Part shown: piece by piece, positions 7,230 through 14,392 of the stretch | Layout of the letters: each line of letters starts with the position of its first letter | Position numbering within the stretch: position 1 is the first letter of the stretch | NCBI RefSeq assembly: GCF_000620125.1 | Contig: NZ_KK211076.1 | Span: 1 to 33,694 of the forward strand | Length of the DNA: 33,694 bases | Source of the DNA: Clostridiisalibacter paucivorans DSM 22131 | GTDB lineage: Bacteria > Bacillota > Clostridia > Tissierellales > Clostridiisalibacteraceae | Direction of reading: 5' to 3' | Notes under the pieces: model-generated | The model's database searches: none | What the model was told of the DNA's origin: nothing | The model's input: only the letters and a program-made list of their open reading frames with translations | Made by a program: the position numbers and the translations under genes

Positions 7230-7829
7230 TTATTGATCATCTTCTTCTGGAGCTGGTGTTGGATCTACAGGTGCTGACCATTCTTTTACACCTACTGGAA
7301 GTTCTGTTAATTCCCAAGTATCCTTATATGCCTCATGTGATGCCTGCACAGCTTCAGCCTTTACTGATATCTTTAAAACTGCTCCTTGATAATCATTACT
7401 TGTTTCAGCCCCTATAAATTCTACTTCATCTAATAACAGACTTGTTTCTTCTCCTTCATTTAAAATATGTTTGTAATAATAATAATCCCCTTGTTTTACC
7501 CAATCAGAATTATTTGCAAGAATTAAATCTACATTTCCACTGGAAAGGTCATAGCCCTCTTTATGCCATTCTGGAGTTAAGCTAACCCTTACATAACTCT
7601 TCTTAGAACCATTACTTATTACTGATACGTCTTTATTAGTTGTGTCCCCTGGATTCCAATTAGTTATATCTGAAAAACCATGTTCATTAACTTCTATCTC
7701 TACTGTCCCTGCTGTAAATGCATTTACTACTGGCTCTGGATTACTTGTAAACCAAGCCATAGTTCCTCCAACAACTAAAAGTGATAACAATGCAACCGTT
7801 GATAAAATAACCATTAATCTCTTTTTCAT
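7230..7829 (-). CDS. TasA/camelysin-like matrix fibre protein (SipW-type signal peptide)
   Basis: A 199-residue secreted protein. The N-terminus has Lys-Lys-Arg, a hydrophobic core and GGTMAWFTSNPEPVVNAFTAG, the signature of the TasA/CalY family whose signal peptides are cut by the SipW peptidase. The mature part is a predicted beta-sandwich (TVEIEVNEHG, NWNPGDTTNKDVSVISNGSKKSYVRV, LLLDEVEFIGAET). Proteins of this family assemble into biofilm fibres or act as camelysins. It ends in an acidic, proline-rich tail (PTPAPEEDDQ) with no anchor signal. Start at ATG 7829 with AAGGAGGT. A c-di-GMP-I riboswitch precedes it and the SipW gene lies just upstream, so both processing enzyme and ligand control are linked to it. 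Confidence 0.88.
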   Translation of the reverse strand: MKKRLMVILSTVALLSLLVVGGTMAWFTSNPEPVVNAFTAGTVEIEVNEHGFSDITNWNPGDTTNKDVSVISNGSKKSYVRVSLTPEWHKEGYDLSSGNVDLILANNSDWVKQGDYYYYKHILNEGEETSLLLDEVEFIGAETSNDYQGAVLKISVKAEAVQASHEAYKDTWELTELPVGVKEWSAPVDPTPAPEEDDQ

Positions 7830-7841
7830 TTTATGACCTCC

Positions 7842-7869
7842 TTAAATTTTTGAGAACGTTAAAATTTAA
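7842..7869 (-). promoter_or_regulatory. Hairpin between riboswitch and tasA ribosome-binding site
   Basis: TTAAATTTT (7842-7850) and AAAATTTAA (7861-7869) form a perfect 9-bp AT stem. In the transcript it begins three bases after the aptamer's last conserved bases and ends directly at the GGAGG of the tasA-like gene (7837-7841). It is the likely expression platform, most plausibly acting on translation; how ligand binding changes it cannot be read off. Confidence 0.45.
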
Positions 7870-7871
7870 TT

Positions 7872-7942
7872 CGGCAACTGGCTACCATTTTACAGGTCCT
7901 CTAGCTTTGCGTCCTTAGGTTTCCCTAAGTTTGCTATTATCG
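7872..7942 (-). ncRNA. Cyclic di-GMP-I (GEMM) riboswitch before the tasA-like gene
   Basis: On the minus strand: AGCAAAC, TTAGGGAAACCTAA, GGACGCAAAGC, GGACC and GGTAGCCAGTTGCC, the same landmarks as the two other copies. The last helix carries compensating changes relative to the gene-proximal copy at 4889 (GGCAG/TTACC becomes GGTAG/TTGCC), which supports a conserved RNA structure. It lies between the SipW gene end and the tasA-like gene, so it controls the tasA side selectively even if the transcript starts further upstream. Confidence 0.9.
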
Positions 7943-7990
7943 TTTTCCTCCTATGTAGTTCCATTGATGTTTTGATACTATAAGATTTCT

Positions 7991-8551
7991 CTACACATCA
8001 TTCCCTTTCTTTCTTTTATACCTACTATAAAATTGAATAATAATAAGTAATATAAGGGGTACTACTATTAATGTTATAAATCCTGTTTTAGTCCTTATAA
8101 ATCCCATTAACACACCTATATATGGTACCCAAAATATTGATTTTCCTATGAGATGGCTTTCATTTAGTGGTAAAGGATCTTTCGTTTCATTTGCATCTCC
8201 CTTAGTTATAAAGCTTATTTCATCATCTTTTTTTATTTTTACTACTCTATGGGTAACAACGGTGTCCTCAAGACCTCTATAAGTTATTACATCACCAGAA
8301 TCTATATCATTAGCATCAACTTCTTTAACTATGACTAAACTACCTACTTTTATAGTGGGGGTCATGCTACCACTTTCAACTATATACATCCTATAGCTTC
8401 CTATTGAAGGAACATCTCCTGTCATTCTACTTTGTATTAGGAAAAATATTAATACAATCATTATTGCCATAAAGACATAAAAAATTATATTCTCAACTAT
8501 TTTCAATATCTTTATAAAAGAATTGTTTTTTTGTTTTATATCCTTTTCCAT
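7991..8551 (-). CDS. sipW: SipW-type signal peptidase I
   Basis: A 186-residue membrane protein with hydrophobic segments at about 20-40 and 153-173. The catalytic domain has YIVESGSMTPTIKVGSLVIV (Ser62) and VVTHRVVKI (His101). His replaces the Lys of ordinary bacterial type I peptidases, which defines the ER-type/SipW branch. Family members process TasA-like precursors and are usually found beside them. Here the tasA-like gene follows after a riboswitch. AAGGGG precedes ATG 8551 just after the stop codon of the vWA gene (15-base gap), so the two are co-transcribed. Confidence 0.92.
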   Translation of the reverse strand: MEKDIKQKNNSFIKILKIVENIIFYVFMAIMIVLIFFLIQSRMTGDVPSIGSYRMYIVESGSMTPTIKVGSLVIVKEVDANDIDSGDVITYRGLEDTVVTHRVVKIKKDDEISFITKGDANETKDPLPLNESHLIGKSIFWVPYIGVLMGFIRTKTGFITLIVVPLILLIIIQFYSRYKRKKGNDV

Positions 8552-8566
8552 TTTATCGCCCCTTCA

Positions 8567-11500
8567 CTATACTAATGCAACTGCAATTTTTTTCTCCTGT
8601 ACAATTTGAGGTAAGGGCTCTTTGAAATATAAAGCTATATCCTTGTTGGTGTCTTTTGTTGTATTCTCTCCATTGAACATATTTACCGTAAAACTATTTA
8701 TAGCTTCATCTTCATCATAAAACCAGCTGTCATTGCTTCTCTTATTGGTAACTGTTATATTTTTATCTAAACTATTAGCAGTAATATTGACAGCATTAGC
8801 ACTTATTCCTACTAATTTATAATTCATAGGCACAACTTCCTTTATCTGATAATTACCTGGCCTTAGATATCCTAATGTTACTGAATCTCCATCTCTAATT
8901 GATTTAGCCCATCTCTTTCCATCGGGACCATATATCCATATTACAAATTTTCTATTTGTACTCTCATTCTTAACTACTTTATTAATTGTAATGCTTCCCT
9001 TAATTACTTTTATAGCTATCTCGTCAGTATCTGTACATGCTCCACAGACTTCACTGCCATATTTGTCATTAACTGTCAATGTATATGTTGTATCATCTCT
9101 AGGAGAAACTTGGGGATTCATATCATGGGATATCCATTCAGGATCATTACTACTACTCCATGTATAAGTATATGGTGGATAACCTGAAGTCACAGTTAAA
9201 TTGTCTCCTAATCCTATGATATCTTCAATTATTATCTCCTTATCCTCTCCTAAATCCACCGATAATGGTGGTTGTACATTTACATTGGGTATAGGAAAAT
9301 CTTTTGTACTATGATTTCCATTTACATCGTTATAATCTAATTTAGCCCAATCATTAGTAGGTATACTCTCTCCTCCTTGAAATGAACATTTTGCCCTTAA
9401 TCTATAAGTTAAACTACTCTCATTGATTATAGTGCCAGGTGTCCATCTTATAGTTCTTGTATCTTCATCATAACTTACATCATCATTTTCGCTGAAATCA
9501 CTTAATAATACAAAATTATCATTTATTACATCAATAACCTCCGCATCCTTGGCAGAATAACCTAATTGACCAGCTATGTTCTCATATATATCCGATAAAT
9601 CAACTGCCGAATCTGTTTCATAATATCCTGCATTTTGTGCTCTATCCAATGTATCCCTTGCTATATCTAAAGAATTAGATGGAACTTCTCCTAATAAACC
9701 TACAGTAAATACTTGAACATCACCACCAAATTGAGCATTTCGACCAGCTTCATATGCTGCTATGGTATGACTATTATGGTTATCAGGATTACTAGGTCCA
9801 TATTCCCTTCCTATGCTTACTGTTGGGACTCCATCAGTTAATAACACTATGGCTTTATTTGCCTCTGGCCTTCCATAAGAGGACATCAAATTACTAGCCC
9901 TTATGAATCCAGCCTCAGTATTAGTACCTCCATTGGCTACGATACTATTAATAGCTCCTTTTAAAGAAGATAAGTTGTTAGAGAAATTGGAATTTATAGA
10001 TGTATCATCATATAGATTTCCATCGTCCCACCATCCCCAAAATAAAAAATCGTGATATTCTCCTACATATTCGAAACTTACCACAGCAACTCTATTATTG
10101 GGATTATTATTTAATACCTTTTCTGTAAATTCCTTTGCCGCATCCTTAGCATAATCCATAGAACTGGGACTACCTGATTTCATACTACCAGATCTATCTA
10201 TTACCAACACTACATCTAACGGGGTTTCTGGAGGTGTTCCAGTAATATCCAATTTCACTTCATATTCTCTACAGCCTTCTACTTCATTTGCCCTCTTATC
10301 TACTACTATAGTATCAGTATAATTTGTTACAATAGAATCTAAAGACTTAGCCATTAAACTCCTAGCCATTCTCTTACTTGAGATTCTTTTAATCACACCT
10401 AATTTTTCTAAATATTCCTCGGGTATTTTCTCATACATTTGTTTCTCTATAAAATCACTATCACATTCTTCGTGAATCTTATCTGGCCCCTTTAGCTGAA
10501 CTATTGATGTTTCTTCCTCATTTAATATTATTTCTTCACTTACTGCTGTAATATATACCTTATTAACTAACATCTTATTTTCTATTCCCTTTTCAGATAG
10601 CACCTGGTAATTTGTATGAATAGACCTTTCTTCACCTACAGGTAATAGTTCTATAAAATCATCTACTCCTGTCAAATCATCTTCAACACCTATATCAGTA
10701 ATATCAACATTACCATTATTAATTATATTTATAGTGTATTCTATAGGTTCCCAAAATTTATACGCATCCCTATCAGTTTCAACGGACACATATAAGCTTG
10801 GCTCAGGTATTACCTCTGGAACTATAGGCTCCAATGGCAACTCTGGTGGTATTACTTCTTCAGGTGGAATTACTGGCTCCTCTGGTAGCTCTACTGGCTC
10901 TTCGGGTGTCTCATCTGGCTCCTCTGGCGTCTCCACTGGCTCTTCTGGCGTCTCTGCTGCTTCTTCTGGCGTCTCTACTGGCTCCTCTGGCGTCTCTGCT
11001 GGCTCCTCTGGCGTCTCCACTGGCTCCTCTGGCGTCTCCACTGGCTCTTCTGGCGTCTCTGCTGGTTCTTCTGGCGTCTCCACTGGTTCCTCTGGCGTCC
11101 CCACTGGTTCTTCCGGCGTCTCTACTGGTTCCTCTGGCGTCTCCACTGGTTCTTCCGGCGTCTCTACTGGTTCCTCTGGCGTCTCCACTGGTTCTTCCGG
11201 CGTCTCTACTGGTTCTTCCGGCGTCTCTACTGGTTCCTCTGGCGTCTCCACTGGTTCTTCTGCACTATCTGATGAATCCTCTGTACTATCTGATGAATCC
11301 TCTGTACTATCTGTTGAATCCTCTGCATTATCCGTTGAATCCTCTGCATTATCCGTTGAATCCTTTACACTATCTGTTGAATCCTCTGCATTATCTGTTG
11401 AATCCTCTGCATTATCTGTTGAATCCTCTACATTATCTGTTGAATCCTCTGCATTATCTGTTGAATCCTCTGCATTATCTGTTGAATCCTCTACTTTTTC

Positions 11501-11608
11501 ATTTACTGAGTCACTATTACTCGCACCATATGCTATATTGCCAAAGCCACTGCCTAATATCAATACTAATATAAGCAGATAAGCAACCCCTAATTTCATT
11601 TTTCTCAT
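8567..11608 (-). CDS. Large secreted vWA-domain surface protein with long heptad-repeat stalk
   Basis: About 1013 residues. Order: signal peptide (to about 27), eleven heptads of the EDSTDN type (about 39-115), eighteen heptads of the EEPVETP type (about 117-242), a Pro/Glu-rich stretch, a DUF11-like beta domain (about 260-370), a von Willebrand A domain with metal site DRSGS at 471 and LLTDGVP, a PKD-like region (TYTWSS), and a SpaA-like beta domain near 870-960 (GSITINKVVKN, then YLRPGNYQIKEVVP). This resembles pilus-tip adhesins. Unlike those, it ends in IAVALV without a sorting motif, membrane segment or basic tail. GTG 11620 is possible, but its Shine-Dalgarno would touch the start; ATG 11608 has GGGAGGTG at a better distance. 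The sipW gene follows at 15 bases. Confidence 0.85.
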   Translation of the reverse strand: MRKMKLGVAYLLILVLILGSGFGNIAYGASNSDSVNEKVEDSTDNAEDSTDNAEDSTDNVEDSTDNAEDSTDNAEDSTDSVKDSTDNAEDSTDNAEDSTDSTEDSSDSTEDSSDSAEEPVETPEEPVETPEEPVETPEEPVETPEEPVETPEEPVETPEEPVETPEEPVGTPEEPVETPEEPAETPEEPVETPEEPVETPEEPAETPEEPVETPEEAAETPEEPVETPEEPDETPEEPVELPEEPVIPPEEVIPPELPLEPIVPEVIPEPSLYVSVETDRDAYKFWEPIEYTINIINNGNVDITDIGVEDDLTGVDDFIELLPVGEERSIHTNYQVLSEKGIENKMLVNKVYITAVSEEIILNEEETSIVQLKGPDKIHEECDSDFIEKQMYEKIPEEYLEKLGVIKRISSKRMARSLMAKSLDSIVTNYTDTIVVDKRANEVEGCREYEVKLDITGTPPETPLDVVLVIDRSGSMKSGSPSSMDYAKDAAKEFTEKVLNNNPNNRVAVVSFEYVGEYHDFLFWGWWDDGNLYDDTSINSNFSNNLSSLKGAINSIVANGGTNTEAGFIRASNLMSSYGRPEANKAIVLLTDGVPTVSIGREYGPSNPDNHNSHTIAAYEAGRNAQFGGDVQVFTVGLLGEVPSNSLDIARDTLDRAQNAGYYETDSAVDLSDIYENIAGQLGYSAKDAEVIDVINDNFVLLSDFSENDDVSYDEDTRTIRWTPGTIINESSLTYRLRAKCSFQGGESIPTNDWAKLDYNDVNGNHSTKDFPIPNVNVQPPLSVDLGEDKEIIIEDIIGLGDNLTVTSGYPPYTYTWSSSNDPEWISHDMNPQVSPRDDTTYTLTVNDKYGSEVCGACTDTDEIAIKVIKGSITINKVVKNESTNRKFVIWIYGPDGKRWAKSIRDGDSVTLGYLRPGNYQIKEVVPMNYKLVGISANAVNITANSLDKNITVTNKRSNDSWFYDEDEAINSFTVNMFNGENTTKDTNKDIALYFKEPLPQIVQEKKIAVALV
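10883..11260 (-). repeat. 18 x 21-bp tandem repeats coding EEPVETP
   Basis: Eighteen heptad units with few changes (VGTP, AETP, AAETP, DETP, VELP). The DNA units use GGCGTCTCC/TACTGG-type codons that are visibly richer in GC than the flanks. They are close enough to identical for slippage or recombination to change copy number without a frameshift. The unit is Pro/Glu-rich and would form an extended stalk. Confidence 0.9.
11264..11494 (-). repeat. 11 x 21-bp tandem repeats coding (A/V/T)EDSTDN
   Basis: Eleven heptad units, acidic and Ser/Thr-rich, directly next to the EEPVETP block and with the same 21-bp period but unrelated sequence. The last two units drift to TEDSSDS. Likely a flexible, possibly modified spacer after the signal peptide. 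Confidence 0.9.
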
Positions 11609-11824
11609 AAATATTTTCACCTCCCGTCTATACTAATAATATTTTTAAAATATCCTTTGCATTTGTATTAAATCTCTTATGCTAAATATAACATTTAGTG
11701 GTTTCATATAAAATTTATTCCAATTTCATATATATTATTACTTAATTTATTTCTGATTTTTTGTTAGTTTAATGCTAATTACATTTTAATTACATTTTAG
11801 TTACATGAATTTGAACAATAAAAT

Positions 11825-11844
11825 AACTGGGACTAATCCCAGTT
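11825..11844 (-). terminator. Intrinsic terminator downstream of the BTAD regulator
   Basis: AACTGGGA-CTAA-TCCCAGTT is an 8-bp stem with a 4-base loop, followed on the minus strand by ATTTTATTG. Confidence 0.65.
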
Positions 11845-11856
11845 CAAACTAATAAC

Positions 11857-11946
11857 AAAAAGTATAAAATAGTTAATAGTTCAATGATGAAATCCATAGG
11901 ATTTCCACCATCAACTACTAGCTACTAACTAATTTTATACCTTTGT
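11857..11946. repeat. Long imperfect palindrome (about 90 bases)
   Basis: Left arm AAAAGTATAAAAT.AGTTAATAGTT.. and right arm ..CTACTAACTAATTTTATACCTTT are complementary with a few gaps, and the centre AAATCC-ATA-GGATTT is perfect. The right arm holds CCACCATCAACTACTA (11905-11920), nearly repeated at 16205-16220. It may be a remnant of a small dispersed hairpin element or a second terminator of the regulator gene. Confidence 0.45.
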
Positions 11947-12016
11947 CGTAACTATATATTTGGCAATAATCTAAACTCAGACTCATCCCAGTATTCTATA
12001 ATTCATATGTATTCAA

Positions 12017-13249
12017 TTAAAAATTAGATAATATTTTATTAAACCGAAATCTTAGATTCCATTGAGCACATAACACCTCTTCTTCAAATGCCCTTTCAAT
12101 CCTAAACTCTATTTTATGTAAACAAGTTTCTTTTAAATTCGAAAACATTACTATAGATTGATTCTCATTCCAAAACGTAAATACATCACCTTTTCTAAGT
12201 CTTTTTGATAATATATTTTTTAATACATTCTTTGCCTGCCTCAATTCTACTTCTGATTTATTATCCATTATGCAATCTAAGGTAATAAGGGCTATAAAAG
12301 TATCTGTATTGTTTCTGTCACTCTTTCTCTTCTCTAAATTATATAGAAATTTAAAATACTCTAAATCACAATACATAGCTCCTTTAAAGTCTGTATCTTT
12401 CAATCTCTTTTCTATAAAAAATAAATCAGTTACAACCTTTTCTTCATTCTCAATCTGTATTTTTCTATAAATATCTTTCATTGCCATAGAAGGCTTTATT
12501 CCAAAATCTTTATATAATTTGTATGTAGTATATTCATAATGACTCATAGCTTGCTTTATTTGTCCTATCTTAAGTAATGCCTCCATATAATATATATGAA
12601 GAACTTCTTCAAATGGTTGAACCGATATCCCTATTTCACACACTTCTATTATTGTACTATAGTCTTCTTCACTTTTTAGATGCTCAATTAACTTTATAAT
12701 TGTCTGCAAATATATACGATTATATCTATTTCTTATAGGTATAATCCAATCCCCATAACTTCCTTCACCCATATATTCACCTTTATACATATAAACTGCC
12801 TCTTTATACTTTTGTATTGCCTCCAACTTATCTATAGAAAGTAGCTTATTTGCATGAAATATCTTTTCTTCAAATATTTCATAATCCATTTTACATCTTT
12901 CACATGTATTAAAAACATAATATCCATTTGAAAATTCAATATTGAATAAAGTATTGTCGCATTTTACTTCTTTCCTTATTTCTTCTAGTATTTTTCTAAG
13001 CCTAAATATTTGAGTTCTTAAAACATTTTTAGGATTGCTCGAGCTATTATATTCTAGGGCATGGTCTATTATAGTTTCAGCTAATAATTTTTTACCTTTA
13101 AAGGATATAAAGTATTTAAATAATCCCAATATTTTATAAGACCTACCTAACTTATCTATTATTGAATCCCCTCGTATTTTGATATCGAAATTGCCCAATG
13201 TTATTACTTCTATTCTATCCTCACACACCTCTTCTAAGCATTTATCCAT
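12017..13249 (-). CDS. BTAD-domain (SARP-like) transcriptional regulator with degenerate C-terminal domain
   Basis: A 410-residue cytoplasmic protein. Residues about 14-105 are an OmpR-type winged helix (TLGNFDIKIRG, LGRSYKILGLFKYF, NPKNVLRTQIFRLRKIL). Residues about 110-255 are a helical bacterial transcriptional activation domain (EKIFHANKLLSIDKLEAIQKY, IYLQTIIKLIEHL, EEVLHIYYMEALLKIG). Residues about 280-405 are a third domain whose text LRKGDVFTFWNENQSIVMF lines up with the RxxDxxxRxGGDEFxxll segment of GGDEF domains, with the signature lost. It is upstream of and co-oriented with the vWA-sipW-tasA genes and is the natural candidate regulator for them. A GGGGGTG sits before ATG 13249. The GGDEF relation is inference. 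Confidence 0.8.
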   Translation of the reverse strand: MDKCLEEVCEDRIEVITLGNFDIKIRGDSIIDKLGRSYKILGLFKYFISFKGKKLLAETIIDHALEYNSSSNPKNVLRTQIFRLRKILEEIRKEVKCDNTLFNIEFSNGYYVFNTCERCKMDYEIFEEKIFHANKLLSIDKLEAIQKYKEAVYMYKGEYMGEGSYGDWIIPIRNRYNRIYLQTIIKLIEHLKSEEDYSTIIEVCEIGISVQPFEEVLHIYYMEALLKIGQIKQAMSHYEYTTYKLYKDFGIKPSMAMKDIYRKIQIENEEKVVTDLFFIEKRLKDTDFKGAMYCDLEYFKFLYNLEKRKSDRNNTDTFIALITLDCIMDNKSEVELRQAKNVLKNILSKRLRKGDVFTFWNENQSIVMFSNLKETCLHKIEFRIERAFEEEVLCAQWNLRFRFNKILSNF

Positions 13250-13437
13250 TCTATAACACCCCCATTCTTTAGCAACAAATAAAAGAGATTTACTTATAAA
13301 AGTAATTTTTATTTAAATATTTCCAATAATAACTATTAATTGTATATACTTTATTTTATTCCTAATATAATTATAATAGTAAATTTCGTATTTCAATCTA
13401 AATTTTATCTAAATTTTTTATAATTGTAACTGAATGC

Positions 13438-13475
13438 AAAACAAGGTAAGAATCCATGGACTCTTACCTTGTTTT
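13438..13475 (-). terminator. Intrinsic terminator after the GNAT gene
   Basis: A perfect 14-bp inverted repeat, AAAACAAGGTAAGA (13438-13451) with TCTTACCTTGTTTT (13462-13475), just after the stop codon on the minus strand. Confidence 0.85.
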
Positions 13476-13483
13476 ATTGACAA

Positions 13484-14035
13484 TTAACTACTAACTCTAT
13501 TATATCTATCTAAATACATATATCTCTTATTACTATTCATTTCTTTAAATCCTAAACTTGAATAAAATCCTTTAAGATTTTTAACTCTTCTATTCCTTTT
13601 ATCTATATCCATATCATATAAAGAATCAAAAGAAGGATCAGATGTTATAGGGTCAGGGTACAATGCCATATACCTGACATTTTCATTTAACATACTTGAA
13701 ATATTAATTCTAAAGTTGTACAGTATTTCTCTACCTAATCCACTTCCTCTAAAATCAGGCTCAATATAAAATCTATCCAAATGGAAAATATTTTGACCCT
13801 TACCTTTAAAACACTTAGTTTCCATGCATAGATTACTACAAATACTAAATGTCTCATCTCCATACAGGTTTAATATTTCTAAAATCTTATCACTCAGTCC
13901 TTTTCTATTGATTCTTTGGAAATTAAAGAAATGTCCTGTCAATTCTCCTATTTTCATTGCTTTGTCTTTTTTTCTTTTAATTATATTGTACTTTAGTCCT
14001 TTGCAATAATAGTTATCTCTATTACCTACCTCCAT
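13484..14035 (-). CDS. GNAT-family N-acetyltransferase
   Basis: A small cytoplasmic acetyltransferase. The coenzyme-A binding loop is DFRGSGLGREILYNF, preceded by FYIEPD, and the C-terminal GFYSSLGFKEMN is the usual last strand of the fold. The substrate is unknown. The annotated ATG at 14035 has no Shine-Dalgarno in front. The frame stays open to a stop at 14096-14098, and a strong GGGAGG at 14090-14095 would serve a start near 14083, where only ATT or ATC codons are in frame. The protein may therefore be about 16 residues longer and start at a rare codon. It has its own terminator. Confidence 0.8.
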   Translation of the reverse strand: MEVGNRDNYYCKGLKYNIIKRKKDKAMKIGELTGHFFNFQRINRKGLSDKILEILNLYGDETFSICSNLCMETKCFKGKGQNIFHLDRFYIEPDFRGSGLGREILYNFRINISSMLNENVRYMALYPDPITSDPSFDSLYDMDIDKRNRRVKNLKGFYSSLGFKEMNSNKRYMYLDRYNRVSS

Positions 14036-14392
14036 TAAATAAGTATTATTAAAATTATGACATTCTAAATCAGTATTGATAATTTCAATCCTCCCTTAAT
14101 ATACAAACAACCCCTTCATCATATACTAATAGATTATCTTATTATGTAACCATATGCAATCTCCCAATATTTGTATTTACAAGGTAGTTTATTATTGGAT
14201 AAGGATTAAAATAAAGTTTTATATAGAATCTAATTAATTCTTTATATATCTCTATTTTTCAGTATTATTTAATATTTTGTTATAATAAGTAAGTTTACTT
14301 ATACTAAACATTTTTTGATATAAAAAAGTTAGCAGCTATTAACTACTAACTTTTTTATATCATTACTCTCAGCTAACTATTTTGATAAATAT
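14036..14392. other. 357-base region between the GNAT and CofE-like genes
   Basis: It contains the GGGAGG noted for the GNAT gene (14090-14095), an 18-base palindrome ATAAGTAAGTTTACTTAT (14284-14301) that looks like a possible operator, and the CofE-like gene's terminator (14317-14361). No further gene was seen. Confidence 0.5.
14317..14361 (-). terminator. Intrinsic terminator after the CofE-like gene
   Basis: A perfect 16-bp inverted repeat, GATATAAAAAAGTTAG (14317-14332) with CTAACTTTTTTATATC (14346-14361), 31 bases beyond the stop codon. The loop contains TTAACTA, part of a motif that recurs elsewhere in the window. Confidence 0.85.

Larger units (their letters stand above)
11621..12016. 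other. 396-base intergenic region before the vWA gene
   Basis: It should hold the promoter of the vWA-sipW transcript, but no convincing -35/-10 pair was found. It contains a small dyad CTAAAT-ATAAC-ATTTAG (11682-11698), a terminator hairpin (11825-11844) and a long imperfect palindrome (about 11857-11946). No open frame with a ribosome-binding site and no GEMM aptamer were seen here. Confidence 0.6.

Noticed and set aside
10734-11582. Long plus-strand open frames rich in Gly-Ser-Ser or Leu opposite the heptad repeats
   Set aside because: They are by-products of the 21-bp repeat on the other strand, with no ribosome-binding site; the minus-strand frame has a signal peptide and recognisable domains.
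11621-12016. A fourth c-di-GMP riboswitch before the vWA gene
   Set aside because: None of the GEMM-I landmarks is present on the minus strand there.
13484-13950. Starting the GNAT protein at the internal ATG near KAMKIGEL
   Set aside because: No Shine-Dalgarno precedes it, and the upstream frame is open with a strong GGGAGG further 5'.
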